Shown: in pieces, positions 47,200 through 56,904 of the stretch | Numbering within the stretch: position 1 is the stretch's first letter | Layout of the letters: each line of letters opens with the position of its first letter | Assembly: GCA_035235625.1 (NCBI GenBank) | Contig: CP141146.1 | Span: forward strand, 20,206,501-20,270,500 | Direction of reading: 5' to 3' | DNA length: 64,000 nt | Origin: Saururus chinensis | Lineage: Eukaryota > Streptophyta > Magnoliopsida > Piperales > Saururaceae | The notes under the pieces: generated by a model | The model's input: only the letters and a program-made list of their open reading frames with translations | Databases searched by the model: none | What the model was told of the DNA's origin: nothing | Program-made: the position numbers and the translations under genes

Positions 47200-47800
47200 A
47201 GTCTTATAGTCCATCTTTCATTGTTCTATCTTTCTTTTCGATTTCTCGATATATAGTTGCACCTCTTTCCCACATTTTCATCCTACCCTTCTTAGGTGTT
47301 TCAAATAAAATTACGCAGCAAACATGCATCAATAACCATTTTTGCTTGCACTTCAGTAGGATACTCAAGTGGTTGAAAAAAAATATAAATGATTCTTTTA
47401 GAACCCCAAATATACATTCAATCACATTACATAGTGATGCATGTCGTAAGTTAAAAAGCTCTTCATGGTTTTGCATAGAAGATTGGTATGGACCCAATTC
47501 TCTAGATACCTTACTCCTCAATATGGGGTAAGAAATTACGGTGTATTTGCATATCCAGCATCCACAAGATAATATTTACCGAGTTAAGAGATTAGAAAGA
47601 TCCCCCCCCCCCCATCTTGCATGAACATAGACAAAGTACATCTCAAATGAACAAGCATCCATCACATTCCTAGAAGTGTGACCCTTACGATTGTGGTAAC
47701 ATATTCTTTCATCACTTAGGCTTTCAGTTTATATGTGTTTTTGTAGATAACTCCAATGCAATCCTTCAAACGATAACAACAACAACAAAAAATCTTTTGT

Positions 47801-47845
<45 letters not shown>

Positions 47846-48210
47846 CAAGAACTAAATGTAATTAATTACCTTGAAGAACCGAAAATGATGTCTCCTACGA
47901 ATGTATTTTAGAGTGTCTGGAGGTGGTAGGGACATAAAACAAGGTGCTAACTTTAGAGTACATCTAGCACCTCATTGAACTGGTGACTAATTGTTTCACT
48001 CGAGTGTTGGAACCTCTCTTGAGTATCCCTATCAATTATGCCCTTTGCTAAAATGTAAAGATATGTCATTAATCTTTCCTTAGTACCAACTCTTATGCTC
48101 TCTAAAACATATTAGATATCTTAACTATAAGAACATATGTGGTCATGTGAAATGTATTGGCTTATTTTTGAGCTTAGAATAGTGTCATATGTGTGTAAAT
48201 TTTGAGTAAA
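47200..48210 (-). pseudogene. PIF/Harbinger transposase remnant (unit 1)
   Basis: Reading leftwards on the minus strand: an N-terminal segment with ERFQHSSETISHQFNEVL and LAPCFMSLPPPDTLKYIRRR (about 48060-47880); KDCIGVIYKNTY near 47740 (family CIGAIDGTHI, first catalytic D lost); KYYLVDAGYANTP near 47555 (the DAGY block with the second D); and the C-terminal LFNLRHASLCNVIECIFGVLK (47300-47460), containing the catalytic E region. This is the DDE_4 transposase of PIF/Harbinger. Frameshifts, an (AT)20 microsatellite at 47803-47842 and a C run at 47604-47616 interrupt it. A fragment of the same transposase lies at 58911-59440. Confidence 0.78.
47803..47842. repeat. (AT)20 microsatellite
   Basis: An uninterrupted AT dinucleotide run inside the PIF/Harbinger remnant. 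Confidence 0.95.
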
Positions 48211-48295
48211 AGTGATTCTAAAGATGTCATGCCCCCAATTTTCACAACTACTTATAAATATTTTTCCTCCTAGATGGGAAATAATGTTATGTCAC

Positions 48296-48490
48296 CACTA
48301 CAACAAATGGGACTATTAGCAATGCTTTTAAACATTGCTAATAGTATTATAAGTGTTGCTAATGGTTATTAGCGAAGCATAGAAAGCGTCGCTACATACG
48401 TTGATAAAAATGAAGTCACTACTGCTCATGAGCTACGCTTAACACAAAGCGTCGCTAATAGTCTGACATTAGCTATCCTTTCAGGTAATG
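48296..48490 (+). mobile_element. CACTA (En/Spm) transposon terminus fragment
   Basis: It starts CACTACAACAAATGGGACTA and has the subterminal words 'agcgtcgcta' and 'attgctaatag' in direct and inverted order, typical of plant CACTA elements whose ends are rich in transposase-binding repeats. No opposite terminus (TTTGTTGTAGTG) was found nearby, so only one end remains. Confidence 0.6.
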
Positions 48491-49039
48491 TAGCTTGTAT
48501 GTACAAAGTTCACACATCATACACTAGATAAATCTAATTTACCTCTGATGATATTAATATTCATGTAGGAGTACACAATTGTTTATGTACTTCTTTTTTT
48601 TGTTTTCATAGAAAAAAGCGATAGCTTGGATTCTAGCTATGTCAAACATTAACCCGGATTTCATGTATATTGAGTCCACAAGTACATTTAAAATTGTTTT
48701 TTCCATATTGCCTGGTGGAAGAATGAAAAATTCCATATTCCCTAGATTTCAAATACAAATGTCATATGACCTGTTTATGGATAAAATTGCCCTTAGGTTT
48801 TCCACTATCCCATATAACATAATAAATTAACACCGAAACAGTGTTGCGCCGTTCCGGTGTATTGGGATTCATCGGCGGCCAACAGAAGTCCCCGGCGGAT
48901 ATGACCGGCAATGACTCCCCGGCGAGATTTGTTGTTCATAAAAAACTGTATTTTGACACCCCAAAAGCTGTTTGAGGTCTCCAAAGTATGCATTTCACAA
49001 ATTAGATCACCCTCTTACACTAATTATGGATAGGATTGG

Positions 49040-50563
49040 TATTTGCATACATTACAACAGAGAGGTAGGCAATGATGAAGTGTATATAAGTGGAAAGGCA
49101 CCGTTGTTGAACATTGATCCGTCTGTGAGGTTCGGATAGCTGCTACTTCAAATCAAAGCACGACTTGTCGTCAATGGTAATGTCACTTTGAAATATTTAA
49201 TTCCATCTTCACAATCATCCATGATATCTGAATTACTAGATGAAGAGGACCTCCAATCAGTGTTTTCTATTCATAAGAAGGCAAATAAGGAGGTTTTATC
49301 ATTGTATTCCGAGATGAAATGGCCCGACAATGGTGACAAATCACCATCCATAGAAAGGAACTAGACAATCAATAGAGCTCAGGTCAGCTCTAATGTCAGA
49401 TTTCAGACTGGAGTCAATGAAACATAGTTCACATTAGAAACTGTTAGGTAAAAATAAATCTTTAGATTACACGACATTGTACTTTATCGTATATGCGTGC
49501 ACACGATATCGACCATTTCGTATTAAGTTGAAATCATATCGTGTGAAGAAAGAAACATGATTTATAATATATCGTATTAGTAATTATACAACATACACAT
49601 GCGATATATCAATTACGATTTTTAGCGTAGATGTAATAACACAACATGCATTTATATCGTAGTTTCAGTAACATCATTTGAATTGTAAGCATGTAGCGGA
49701 ATACACAATGTTGAGTGATGTTGCATTTTTTTAACACAAGAATGTGAAATGCAAATTGGGAGAACCGGGAAACTTGCCCTCAACAAATCCATGTCAATCT
49801 TCTTTCACCAATCCAATGACTATAGAACCTGGGATAGAAGTCAATTAGAATAGATCAGAGGAATTGTCGCCAACGATGGATGGGACAAGGACTTCATTTG
49901 ATAACTATGAACCTCCATACAACCCTTGTAATTACGATGGTGAAGAAAGTGGAGAATTTGAAGAATTGTGAGGTGACGATCAATTGTACGATAATGATAT
50001 AGTTGACATGGAAAGTATGTCTGACCATGAAGAATTTAGAAACAGTGAGGTCCCCAGTAATGCCGATGTTGAGGCGGAGGTAGAGTGGGAGACAATCGAT
50101 GATTTAAACATGTTGGAACCAAATATTGGTGAAGGCCAACTAATGACAGGTAGTTTAAAAGCAAAAGATTACTAGAAGCTTCTCGAATTGGGTGAGTGTT
50201 TTCTTAGCCTATTTCATTTCAAGAGGGTCTTGATCGACTTAGCAATAAAGGCGAATTTCACATACCGTATTGTGGACGAAAGCAGGAATATGTACACTGC
50301 AAAGTGCTCTAATCATTCTTGTAATTGGTACCTATGGGCTTTAAATATAGGAGATCATGTTACTGTCCCGAGGTTAGTGCCGAACCATTCATGTGGAACA
50401 CAAAAGAAGTCAATTGACCATTCCCTAACATCATACCTTTGGATTGCAAGAAAATGTTATGGCATGTTTAAAGACTCAGTAAACATTGCACCTAAGAGCA
50501 TAGCAAGTTATATTTCGAAACATTGGGGCATAACTGCGAACTACAAGAAATGCTGACGCGCAG
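49040..50563 (+). pseudogene. MULE transposase, N-terminal exons (unit 1)
   Basis: An early segment (49080-49370) reads ISGKAPLLNIDPSVRF, LKYLIPSSQSS and EMKWPDNGDKS, which resembles the PB1-like and linker part of MURA-type proteins. An acidic linker (49984-50175) has MESMSDHEEFRNSEVPSNAD. Then the zinc-containing DNA-binding domain follows: GECFLSLFHFKRVLIDLAIK, NFTYRIVDESRNMYTAKCSN and HSCNWYLWAL (Cys-Cys), and VPNHSCGTQKKS (His-Cys). It ends SIASYISKHWGITANYKKC. In-frame stops occur (for example at 50173). The domain would bind the transposon ends. Confidence 0.78.
49445..49735 (+). other. MULE intron-like block 1 with ACACGAT/ATCGTGT motifs
   Basis: It begins 'gttag|gtaaaa' and ends 'aacacaag|aatgtg', so it could be a spliced intron. 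Inside are ACACGAT, ATCGTGT and one-mismatch variants in both orientations, for example 'gcacacgatatcg' and 'catatcgtgtgaag'. Confidence 0.55.
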
Positions 50564-50814
50564 GTAATATATGAGACTAATTGAAGCGTTGATTCAGTAT
50601 CACGATATGTCAGTCTATCGTGTTATCAATCACATGCTGATAATAGACTCGCATTTTGTTTTCACATGACTTACATAAATATCGTGTTAACATGAACACG
50701 ATGAGTAATCACTCATGGTTTATGATCTCACGACTACAACCAATGTCGTGTGATCGGGAACACGATGAAAGCCACTATCGTATAACCTTTCTTGAAGTGT
50801 TTTGGGTTGCGCAG
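50564..50814 (+). other. MULE intron-like block 2, flanked by a 10-bp direct repeat
   Basis: The coding text is interrupted between AAATGCTGACGCGCAG and GTAAAGTATTGATTGATT. GT at 50564 and AG at 50814 fit an intron. The sequence gcgcaggtaa occurs perfectly at both borders (50558-50567 and 50809-50818). The interior has at least six ACACGAT/ATCGTGT-type motifs. The same block is at 59870-60115 in unit 2. Confidence 0.65.
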
Positions 50815-51769
50815 GTAAAGTATTGATTGATTTAATAGATGGGGACCTAGACGAATCCTAACGCATACTTCCTACTTACAGAAAGAAGATAGAATATATA
50901 AATCCAGAAAATGTAGTTGTTCCAGTGAGATCATGTGATATTCCCAGACCTATAGGTGGGTACAATTTCAAGAAGTATTTTGGATATTTGGTCTTCTTGC
51001 GAGTACTTTTAGAACAACATTGAGGCCTTTGCTAACGGTAGATGCAACTTTCTTAAAAGGAAAGTATCCTTGACAGCTATTGATAGCAATTGCACTGGAC
51101 GGGAATAATAACATGTTGTGCATTGCATTTACAATGGTTGAGAATGAGTGCGAGAAAACATGCTGCTAGTTTCTCGAGTTACTTAGAAATCATCTATTTT
51201 TTTATCCTCTAGCCGAGTTGGATACAATCATTTTCGATAAAAGGGATTGGAAAATACTGTTAAGTAGTTTTTCCTATCTACACACCACAGGTATTTTCAT
51301 CTGTCACATGGCAGCAAATATGCTAGACAGATTCAAGGACAACTACCTAAAGAACCAGCTCTATGTTGCAGCCGAAACTTTTAGACAAAATGTGTATGAT
51401 GAAATAATGAACAACATTAAAGAACATAATCCCGGAGCATATGCTTAGCTAAATAAGATAGGTTTAGAGCACTAGGCCAATGTCGCATTTCTAGGAAAAT
51501 GATATGGAACCCTCAGCTCAAACAGGTCTGAAAGTGCAAATGCAATGTTCAAAAAAGCTAGATCGATGCCTATAACTCGGTTAATTGAGCACACAAGGGA
51601 GCACACGACCACATTATTTGATAAACGTCGAACAAACGACTATAGTATAATGGAAGATTTAACCCCATTTGCCCACAAACACATCGAAAATAGGCAAGAA
51701 GAAGCAAGGAATGTGATTGTATTGCCTGTGTCAATGTATGAATTCTAGGTTAACTTGCTATATCACTAG
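50815..51769 (+). pseudogene. MULE transposase core (unit 1)
   Basis: The reading continues KVLIDLIDGDLDES, then YRKKIEYINPENVVVPVRSC and IGGYNFKKYFGY. The catalytic core is FRTTLRPLLTVDATFLKGKY (first D), IAIALDGNNNMLCIAFTMVE, ELDTIIFDKRDW (likely second D) and HMAANMLDRFKDNYLKN. The tail has SESANAMFKKARSMPITRL and ENRQEEARNVIVLPVSMYEF. VDATFLKGKY corresponds to the VDGTHLKGKY-type block of plant MULE transposases. Stops and a frameshift occur at several places (for example before QLLIAIAL and after PGAYA). The enzyme would cut and rejoin the transposon ends. Confidence 0.85.
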
Positions 51770-52032
51770 GTACATTTCATTCATACCTTGATGTACATTT
51801 TGTTTGTATGTTTATACATTAATTGTTCATATCCTGTTAGTTAGTTTGTTTTAGTTACACGACGGTATGTTAGCGGTATGGGTCATGTCATCAGTAACAC
51901 GATATGTTCATTTATCGTGTAAGTAGATACGTTTAACTTACACAATCATATGATATACTTACTGGTCATGTAACCGATGACACAACATTGTTTTTATCAT
52001 GAGCTCATTCTCACGACATTTTCTTATCAGCA
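51770..52032 (+). other. MULE intron-like block 3 with ACACGAT/ATCGTGT motifs
   Basis: Donor-like 'cactag|gtacat' and acceptor-like 'cttatcag|catgtg' join ...LLYHQ to HVVNLVERTY. The interior has 'aacacgatatgttcattta' followed by tcgtgt, plus further variants at roughly 20-30 bp spacing. Confidence 0.6.
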
Positions 52033-52447
52033 TGTGGTAAATCTGGTTGAACGAACCTACAGATGTGGAAACTTTCAACATCTGGGGCTACCCTGTAAGC
52101 ATGCAATCGTAACAATCAATCATAAACATTTCTATGTGTCTGACTACTGCAAAAGATTGTACTATACTGAATTATATAGAATGACCTATCGAGATCCATT
52201 ACACCCAACAAAAGATAGGCACCAGTGGGCACCATCTGGGGTATGCCTACATTCAGCCCACCGATACCACAGAAGCAGCGAAGGTGTCCACGAAAAATTG
52301 GATAGAGTCGTAACCACAGGTCAAAGCCCCACAAAAATGTGGAGCATGTGGGTAGTTGGGTCACAACCACAAATGATGCACCATCACACAAGCGGAACCT
52401 CCCAATGTGGTAGATGTCCCAACTACAAGCCAAAGGAGGTCGAATAA
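52033..52447 (+). pseudogene. MULE SWIM zinc finger and C-terminus (unit 1)
   Basis: The exon reads HVVNLVERTYRCGNFQHLGL and PCKHAIVTINH, a SWIM zinc finger (CxC...CxH) in which the first cysteine has become tyrosine. It continues with YVSDYCKRLYYTELYRMTY. In another frame a C-terminal zinc knuckle relic is visible: CGACG-stop-LGHNHK near 52340-52380. The SWIM finger follows the catalytic core in plant MULE transposases and helps bind DNA. A frameshift after the SWIM region splits the C-terminus. Confidence 0.8.
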
Positions 52448-53405
52448 TAGAGTAGGCAAACGACGTAAGGGTTACGTTTTCATCTGAAAGTTTTGTATAT
52501 GCATTGTGTCATCGACAACACGCAATATGTACATCATGTGTTTTCAAGAACACGATATTTTGTTATTTATGTAAAGATTGTATACTATATATAAATCGTG
52601 TAATCGACAACACGTCCAAAGGGGTTATGTGTAACTAATTACATGATAAGAACATACGATAATAAATTATTTTGATAGGCTTTTCAAAATTACATGATAT
52701 TGGTCATGTCGTGTGATCGCACACATGATAATTGCATGAATTTAACTACCTAATTCCCGAAGAGTTACCACAATTTCTTGTGTTCGAATTAAATTTGAAT
52801 GACCAATTCGCGAGGAGTTGAAGAGTCACCACAATTTTCGGTGTTTCAATAATTTCCATAACCTGGACCTACTGCCCGAACCTTCTGGTTCGATCTGTGG
52901 ATCAATGTGGTTCGTAACCTTGTCACCCTGCCTATATATATAATAGTGACCCCTAGGCTTACCAAATTCGAGAGGAGGATGAGATGGAGATGAGACAGAG
53001 CATCCAGAACAGTCATATAGCGGCATATGGTTAGTCATCCCCTACGTCCACAGCACTCACTAGCGTCCAAAGGGGGACTATTCACTACCTGGCATTATAT
53101 GGATGCTGCGAATGTTCCATCGCAATCGATCGCACGCCCACTGATCACCTGCTCCTCAACAGAGCCTTTGGGACATTGCTATCGCACCAGATGGTGATCT
53201 CGTCACCCGTCATAAGCGGTCCTCCCCAGCCTATGACGGGAACGGGTTCACTCACTAGTGTTATTTCAATGTCACAACTGTTCCGTCACATTTTTATTGC
53301 CTGGTTCAGGACTCTATAAGGAGATCTGGCGCCAACTAATTGCCAATGCCGAGACGTAGCATTCTGATCGATCCTCGCCAGCCTTCAAAGTGGTCTGCGG
53401 ATTTT
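52448..53405 (+). other. MULE 3' noncoding region (unit 1)
   Basis: Block 4 of ACACGAT/ATCGTGT motifs lies at 52490-52740, for example 'aaatcgtgtaatcgacaac' followed by acg. It is followed by unrelated single-copy-like text to 53405 with a short (TA)5 at 52932. No gene is seen. The matching stretch in unit 2 is 61760-62768. Confidence 0.6.
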
Positions 53406-53409
53406 TAAA

Positions 53410-54200
53410 ATTTTCTGTGTATTTTTGCAAGTTCTTTAAAGATATGTTGTTGTGATGTAATGGAGCAATATTCTTGGATGGGAGACGATTAATAAGATAA
53501 GTAGTTGTAACAAAAGCATGAGGCTAGAAACCTTTCGGGAGATGCCCATGAGCAAGCAATGTAAGACCCGTCTCTACAATGTGTCTATGCTAGCATTCAA
53601 CAAGACCATTCTGCTCTGGGGTACCCAGACAGGAAAACAAGTGAGAGATGCCACGGTCCTTTAAAAAAATCTTGGAGTGTATAACTAAGGTACTCCCCAC
53701 CCCCATCCGTGTGGACTGTCTTGACATGGGCTTGATATTGATTAGCCATAGATTTACTAAACTAAATAAAGATAAGTGCCACATGAGACTTGCGGCGCAA
53801 AGGAAAACACCAAGTAAACCGGCTATATTCATCCATAATCATGAGATAAAACTGATAACCATCAATAGAAATAACTAGGGCAGAGCCCCAAACATCACTA
53901 TGAAGAAAAACGTTCATGAGAATAATTTCTACGACGAGAAAATGGTAGCTTAGAGGTCTTTCCTAATTTACAACTTGCACAAAAAGTCTTAGAAGTACAT
54001 TTTGGCAAATGTAATACTGAAGAAAGCTCCTTTATTATCTAAGAACTTGGATGTCCCAGCCTAGCATGCCAAAGAGCACCATCATCCTTATTTGAAAGCA
54101 AACCAACTGGAGGAGAACTTGAGCGACCACTACTATGTATAGGGTAGAGCCCACCGCACCTAGGACCCGTCAACTACACCTTCCCTGTTTGCAGGTCCTT
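53410..54200 (-). pseudogene. Ale-type Copia integrase remnant (unit 1)
   Basis: The zinc and core region is broken by frameshifts. Readable parts are SLMWHLSLFSLVNLWLINIK-type text in one frame and, after a run of seven A, DRGISHLFSCLGTPEQNGLV, which contains the catalytic-Glu block (Q-N-G). The reading ends before the C-terminal part. The copy at 62778-63378 preserves more of it, including VLHSDVWG. Confidence 0.75.
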
Positions 54201-54619
54201 TATAACAAAACCCAAGGATAAAATTGGAAGCAACAATTATTATCAATGGTAAACTGTGAAACACTGAGAAGGTTCTTCTTCAATTGAGGAACTATAAGGG
54301 CGTCATCAAGAATCAAATAATTGGAAGGTAAAGTAATACGGCCTTTGTGAGAGATAGAAAAACCAGTGTCATTGCCAATAAGAACCTTATCAGAATTAGT
54401 ATAAGGAATAATACCTTCAGCAAGTGAGGCATCAACCGTCATATGGTGGGTGGCACCGGAATTGGGGTACCACACAGAATCATGGTGATCAGCCATGTGC
54501 ATGGCAGCAAAGGACTGGACATTGTCATGTGAGGATGAATTAGTGGCCTCACAATGGTTCGCACGGTGATTGGGGAAACCACACTTGTAACAATATATAG
54601 AAGAGGAATCTCTTGTCAC
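54201..54619 (-). pseudogene. Ale-type Copia zinc knuckle and protease (unit 1)
   Basis: The minus strand reads SIYCYKCGFPNHRANHCEA, a complete CX2CX4HX4C zinc knuckle. It is followed by SVWYPNSGATHHMTVDASLA, the protease active-site region, where the usual DSGA has become NSGA, so the catalytic aspartate is lost. The copy in unit 2 keeps DSGA. Then come KVLIGNDTGFSISHKGRITL and LIVPQLKKNLLSVSQFTIDN, typical of Ale-type elements. Confidence 0.85.
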
Positions 54620-55491
54620 AGATGCTGCACGAGGCTTCCCTCGCCCTCGAGTGGACTGTCCGCGGCCAGAGAAGTAGTGGAAGAGTTATCCAAACTAGGG
54701 GCAGCAGCAAGGGTACGACTAGCACCACCCTAGCCGTGACCCCGATGTTGGCTAGAAGAGTTAGCCCCATGGCTATGCTGGCGAGAGGAGTACATGGCAG
54801 CAGGGAACGAGTTGTCCAATGAACTACGATGCCCCTGAATGCGGAGTTCAAAATTAAGAAGAATAGCAGTTACCTCATTAGCTGCTGGAGTCTCTTTGCA
54901 AAAATTGATCACTGCAACGATAGGATCATACTCAGATCCAAGGCCGTCCAAGATCCAGTCAACAAAGTCGTCATTGGAAATCGGTCGTCCAGCGCTGGCA
55001 AGCATATGCTGGAGGGATTTTGCCTTATGAAGGTAAGAAGTAATGATCATGGAGCCCTTAGAAATGGATTAAAGCTCCTTCTTGATATGTTGGATACAGG
55101 ATTTTGAGAGTGTCCCATAAAGTGTCTCGGGGGACCGCCAAATCTCAGCGTCGGTGGCACAAGTGATGACTTGTGTAAGAACTTCATTTAATAGGGAGGT
55201 ATAGATCCATGCTAGGATCATCTCGTCAAGACGAAGCCATTGACGAACGGTGGTGGAAGATAAGTCGCCGTCAGGGCAAGGCATAGAGCCATCTATGAAG
55301 CCCAATAAACCATGGCAATGAAGCACAGGAAGAATCTGCGCCTTCCACAATAGGTAATTGGTTTTGACAAGCCGCAAAGAGAGCTCTTGGGAAATAGATT
55401 TGATGACTCGGAAAGGAGAAGCAACATACCCAGATTCATTTTCTGTTGAAAGGGAGGGAGAAGATTGGGTGGGAGATGAAGAGGAGGCCAT
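54560..55491 (-). pseudogene. Ale-type Copia gag (unit 1/2 boundary copy)
   Basis: ATG at 55491 (minus) opens MASSSSPTQSSPSLSTENES and continues with LSLRLVKTNYLLWKAQILPV, GLLGFIDGSMPCPDGDLSST, RQWLRLDEMILAWIYTSLLN and RSPETLYGTLSKSCIQHIKK. After a frameshift near 55050-55069 it goes on with ITSYLHKAKSLQHMLASAGR, DFVDWILDGLGSEYDPIVAV. This is the Gag capsid domain followed by the linker to the knuckle. The sequence left of about 54998 is missing from the unit 1 left copy at 39529. Confidence 0.86.
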
Positions 55492-55534
55492 TGCATAGAA
55501 AAAAATTTAGAAAATGGTAGAGGCTCCAATACAA

Positions 55535-55760
55535 TGTGAGGAAAAATATGGCTGAATGGCTTAGGTGCCTCTGTGTATTGTTATCCTTTAAATAATGTTT
55601 TTATATTTACATCAATTAAGGGATTTGAATCTCATAAAATAATTTAGTCTCTATACAAATAAATATAGGAATCAATTTAAGATAAGAAAGGAAAGTAGAA
55701 TATATGACTCAATTTAGGAAAATATTCAAATTTGGAAGCACACCAAATCATAGGCTGTCA
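55535..55760 (-). repeat. Ale-type Copia 5' LTR (226 bp)
   Basis: The plus strand runs tgtgaggaaaaatatgg to taggctgtca and matches 40068-40295. The primer site on the minus strand (55522-55534) is a mutated form of tggtatcggagcc. Confidence 0.82.
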
Positions 55761-56000
55761 TAGTCTATCTCACATTCCGGAGGTATTGACGATTGGGGAA
55801 TACGTGAGGCAAAGAGATATAAAATGGATATTTTTTAGACACAGGGGGCAAGTAAGAAAATTTAGACATAAGGTTAAGGTAATCGAGAAATGAGGGATAA
55901 CGAAGTTTAACGGGATGCAACTCGAAATGTGAACTCAGACGGTTGCTAGGTTTCTCTCCGCGGTCACTGTAAACCGGCTGCCATGTCTCATCCATTTCCG

Positions 56001-56008
56001 TATATATA
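56001..56008 (+). promoter_or_regulatory. TATA box of the intact SDR gene
   Basis: The sequence tatatata in 'ttccgtatatataccaaac' lies about 70 bp upstream of the ATG. It is conserved at the same distance in the pseudogene copy. The Copia LTR ends about 240 bp further upstream, so the proximal promoter is short unless the LTR contributes. Confidence 0.65.
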
Positions 56009-56076
56009 CCAAACTCCCTACCCTAAATGAGAGGACAAAACTCTTCCCATTGACCTTTGCTATACACACCGACCAC

Positions 56077-56874
56077 ATGGATGCTACGTCTACCACCTTA
56101 CCTCCGACCCTCCCTCTGGCCGGCCGAGTCGCCATCATCACCGGCGCCTCCCGTGGCCTGGGTCGCGAAGCGGCTATCCACCTCGCCAGCCTTGGCGCAA
56201 ACGTCGTCATCAACTACACTTCCGCATCCTCGGTCGCCGCCGCCACCGAATTAGCCGCCCAGATCAATTCTTCCCAACCTCCGCTGCGTGCCACCACCTT
56301 CCGAGCCGATGTCTCCGATGCGGAAGGCGTCCGGGCCCTCTTTCACCACGCAGAGAAGGCCTTCGGCGCCAACATCCACATCCTTGTGAACTGTGCCGGA
56401 GTCCTGGACTCCAAATACCCGACCGTGGCATCAACTGAAGAAGAGGACTGGGACAAGACCTTCGCCATCAACGCGAAGGGCTCGTTCTTGTGCTGCCGCG
56501 AGGCTGCAAATCGGATCGTCCGTGGCGGGGGTGGCCGGATCATCATGTTCACGTCATCACAGGTGGGCGGGCTGAGCCCCGGGTTTGGCGCCTACGCGGC
56601 GTCAAAGGCCGCTGTGGAGACGATGGTGAGGATACTGGCCAAGGAACTGAAGGGAACCCAGATCACAGCCAACTGCGTGGCGCCCGGCCCGATCGCAACG
56701 GAGATGTTCTTCGCTGGGAAGTCTGAGGAACAAGTACGAAGGATCGTGGGTCAGTGCCCGCTGGGGCGGCTGGGGGAGACAGGGGACGTCGCGCCGGTTG
56801 TCGGGTTTCTGGCCGGAGACTCGTCGGAATGGGTTAACGGGCAGACGATTCGCGTCAATGGTGGGTATGTCTGA
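56077..56874 (+). CDS. Short-chain dehydrogenase/reductase, NADPH-dependent aldehyde reductase-like, intact
   Basis: A single-exon gene of 265 codons with all hallmarks of a classical SDR. The Rossmann cofactor motif TGASRGLG is at residues 22-29, with arginine 26 favouring NADP(H). DV is at 78-79 and NCAG at 105-108. Asparagine 132 is followed by the catalytic set: Ser160/161, Tyr173 and Lys177 in YAASK. VAPGPIATEM follows, and the usual C-terminal VNGQTIRVNGGYV closes the protein. Close relatives are plant NADPH-dependent aldehyde/carbonyl reductases that detoxify reactive carbonyls. Substrate and location are inferred, and no clear transit peptide is visible. I chose ATG 56077 because it is the first ATG after the TATA box and is shared with the copy at 40608. 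The intronless layout is common in this plant family. Confidence 0.95.
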   Translation: MDATSTTLPPTLPLAGRVAIITGASRGLGREAAIHLASLGANVVINYTSASSVAAATELAAQINSSQPPLRATTFRADVSDAEGVRALFHHAEKAFGANIHILVNCAGVLDSKYPTVASTEEEDWDKTFAINAKGSFLCCREAANRIVRGGGGRIIMFTSSQVGGLSPGFGAYAASKAAVETMVRILAKELKGTQITANCVAPGPIATEMFFAGKSEEQVRRIVGQCPLGRLGETGDVAPVVGFLAGDSSEWVNGQTIRVNGGYV

Positions 56875-56904
56875 GAAAATTGGGCAGATTCCGGCGAGTC
56901 TTAT

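Larger units (their letters stand above)
48500..52760 (+). mobile_element. MULE (Mutator-like) element, unit 1, dead
   Basis: It comprises a plus-strand transposase gene in several exons with an N-terminal zinc-binding region, MULE transposase core and SWIM zinc finger. Exons are separated by noncoding blocks full of ACACGAT/ATCGTGT motifs. Multiple stop codons show it is inactive. A foreign GC-rich piece lies at 48830-48970. Terminal inverted repeats were not recognised, so the boundaries are approximate. The part from 50140 onwards is duplicated at 59445-62080. Confidence 0.8.
53406..55760 (-). mobile_element. Truncated Ale-type Copia (junction of units 1 and 2)
   Basis: From right to left: 5' LTR (55535-55760), primer site, gag, zinc knuckle, protease and part of integrase. 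It ends inside integrase at about 53406, fused to MULE-side sequence. No RT, RNase H or 3' LTR is present. The left part repeats at 62770-64000 with the same truncation and frameshift, and the right part repeats at 39529-40295. Confidence 0.88.

Noticed and set aside
47604..47616. Poly-C and poly-G runs (also 251, 5830, 44608, 59383) as functional structures such as G-quadruplexes
   Set aside because: Such runs are prone to slippage and assembly error, and most lie in decayed elements. Only the one next to the Athila LTR has a clear role as a polypurine tract.
48296..52760. Idea that the CACTA end at 48296 and the motif-rich blocks form one large CACTA element
   Set aside because: The coding exons are MULE transposase with a SWIM finger, the motif words differ (agcgtcgcta vs acacgat), and no second CACTA end was found.
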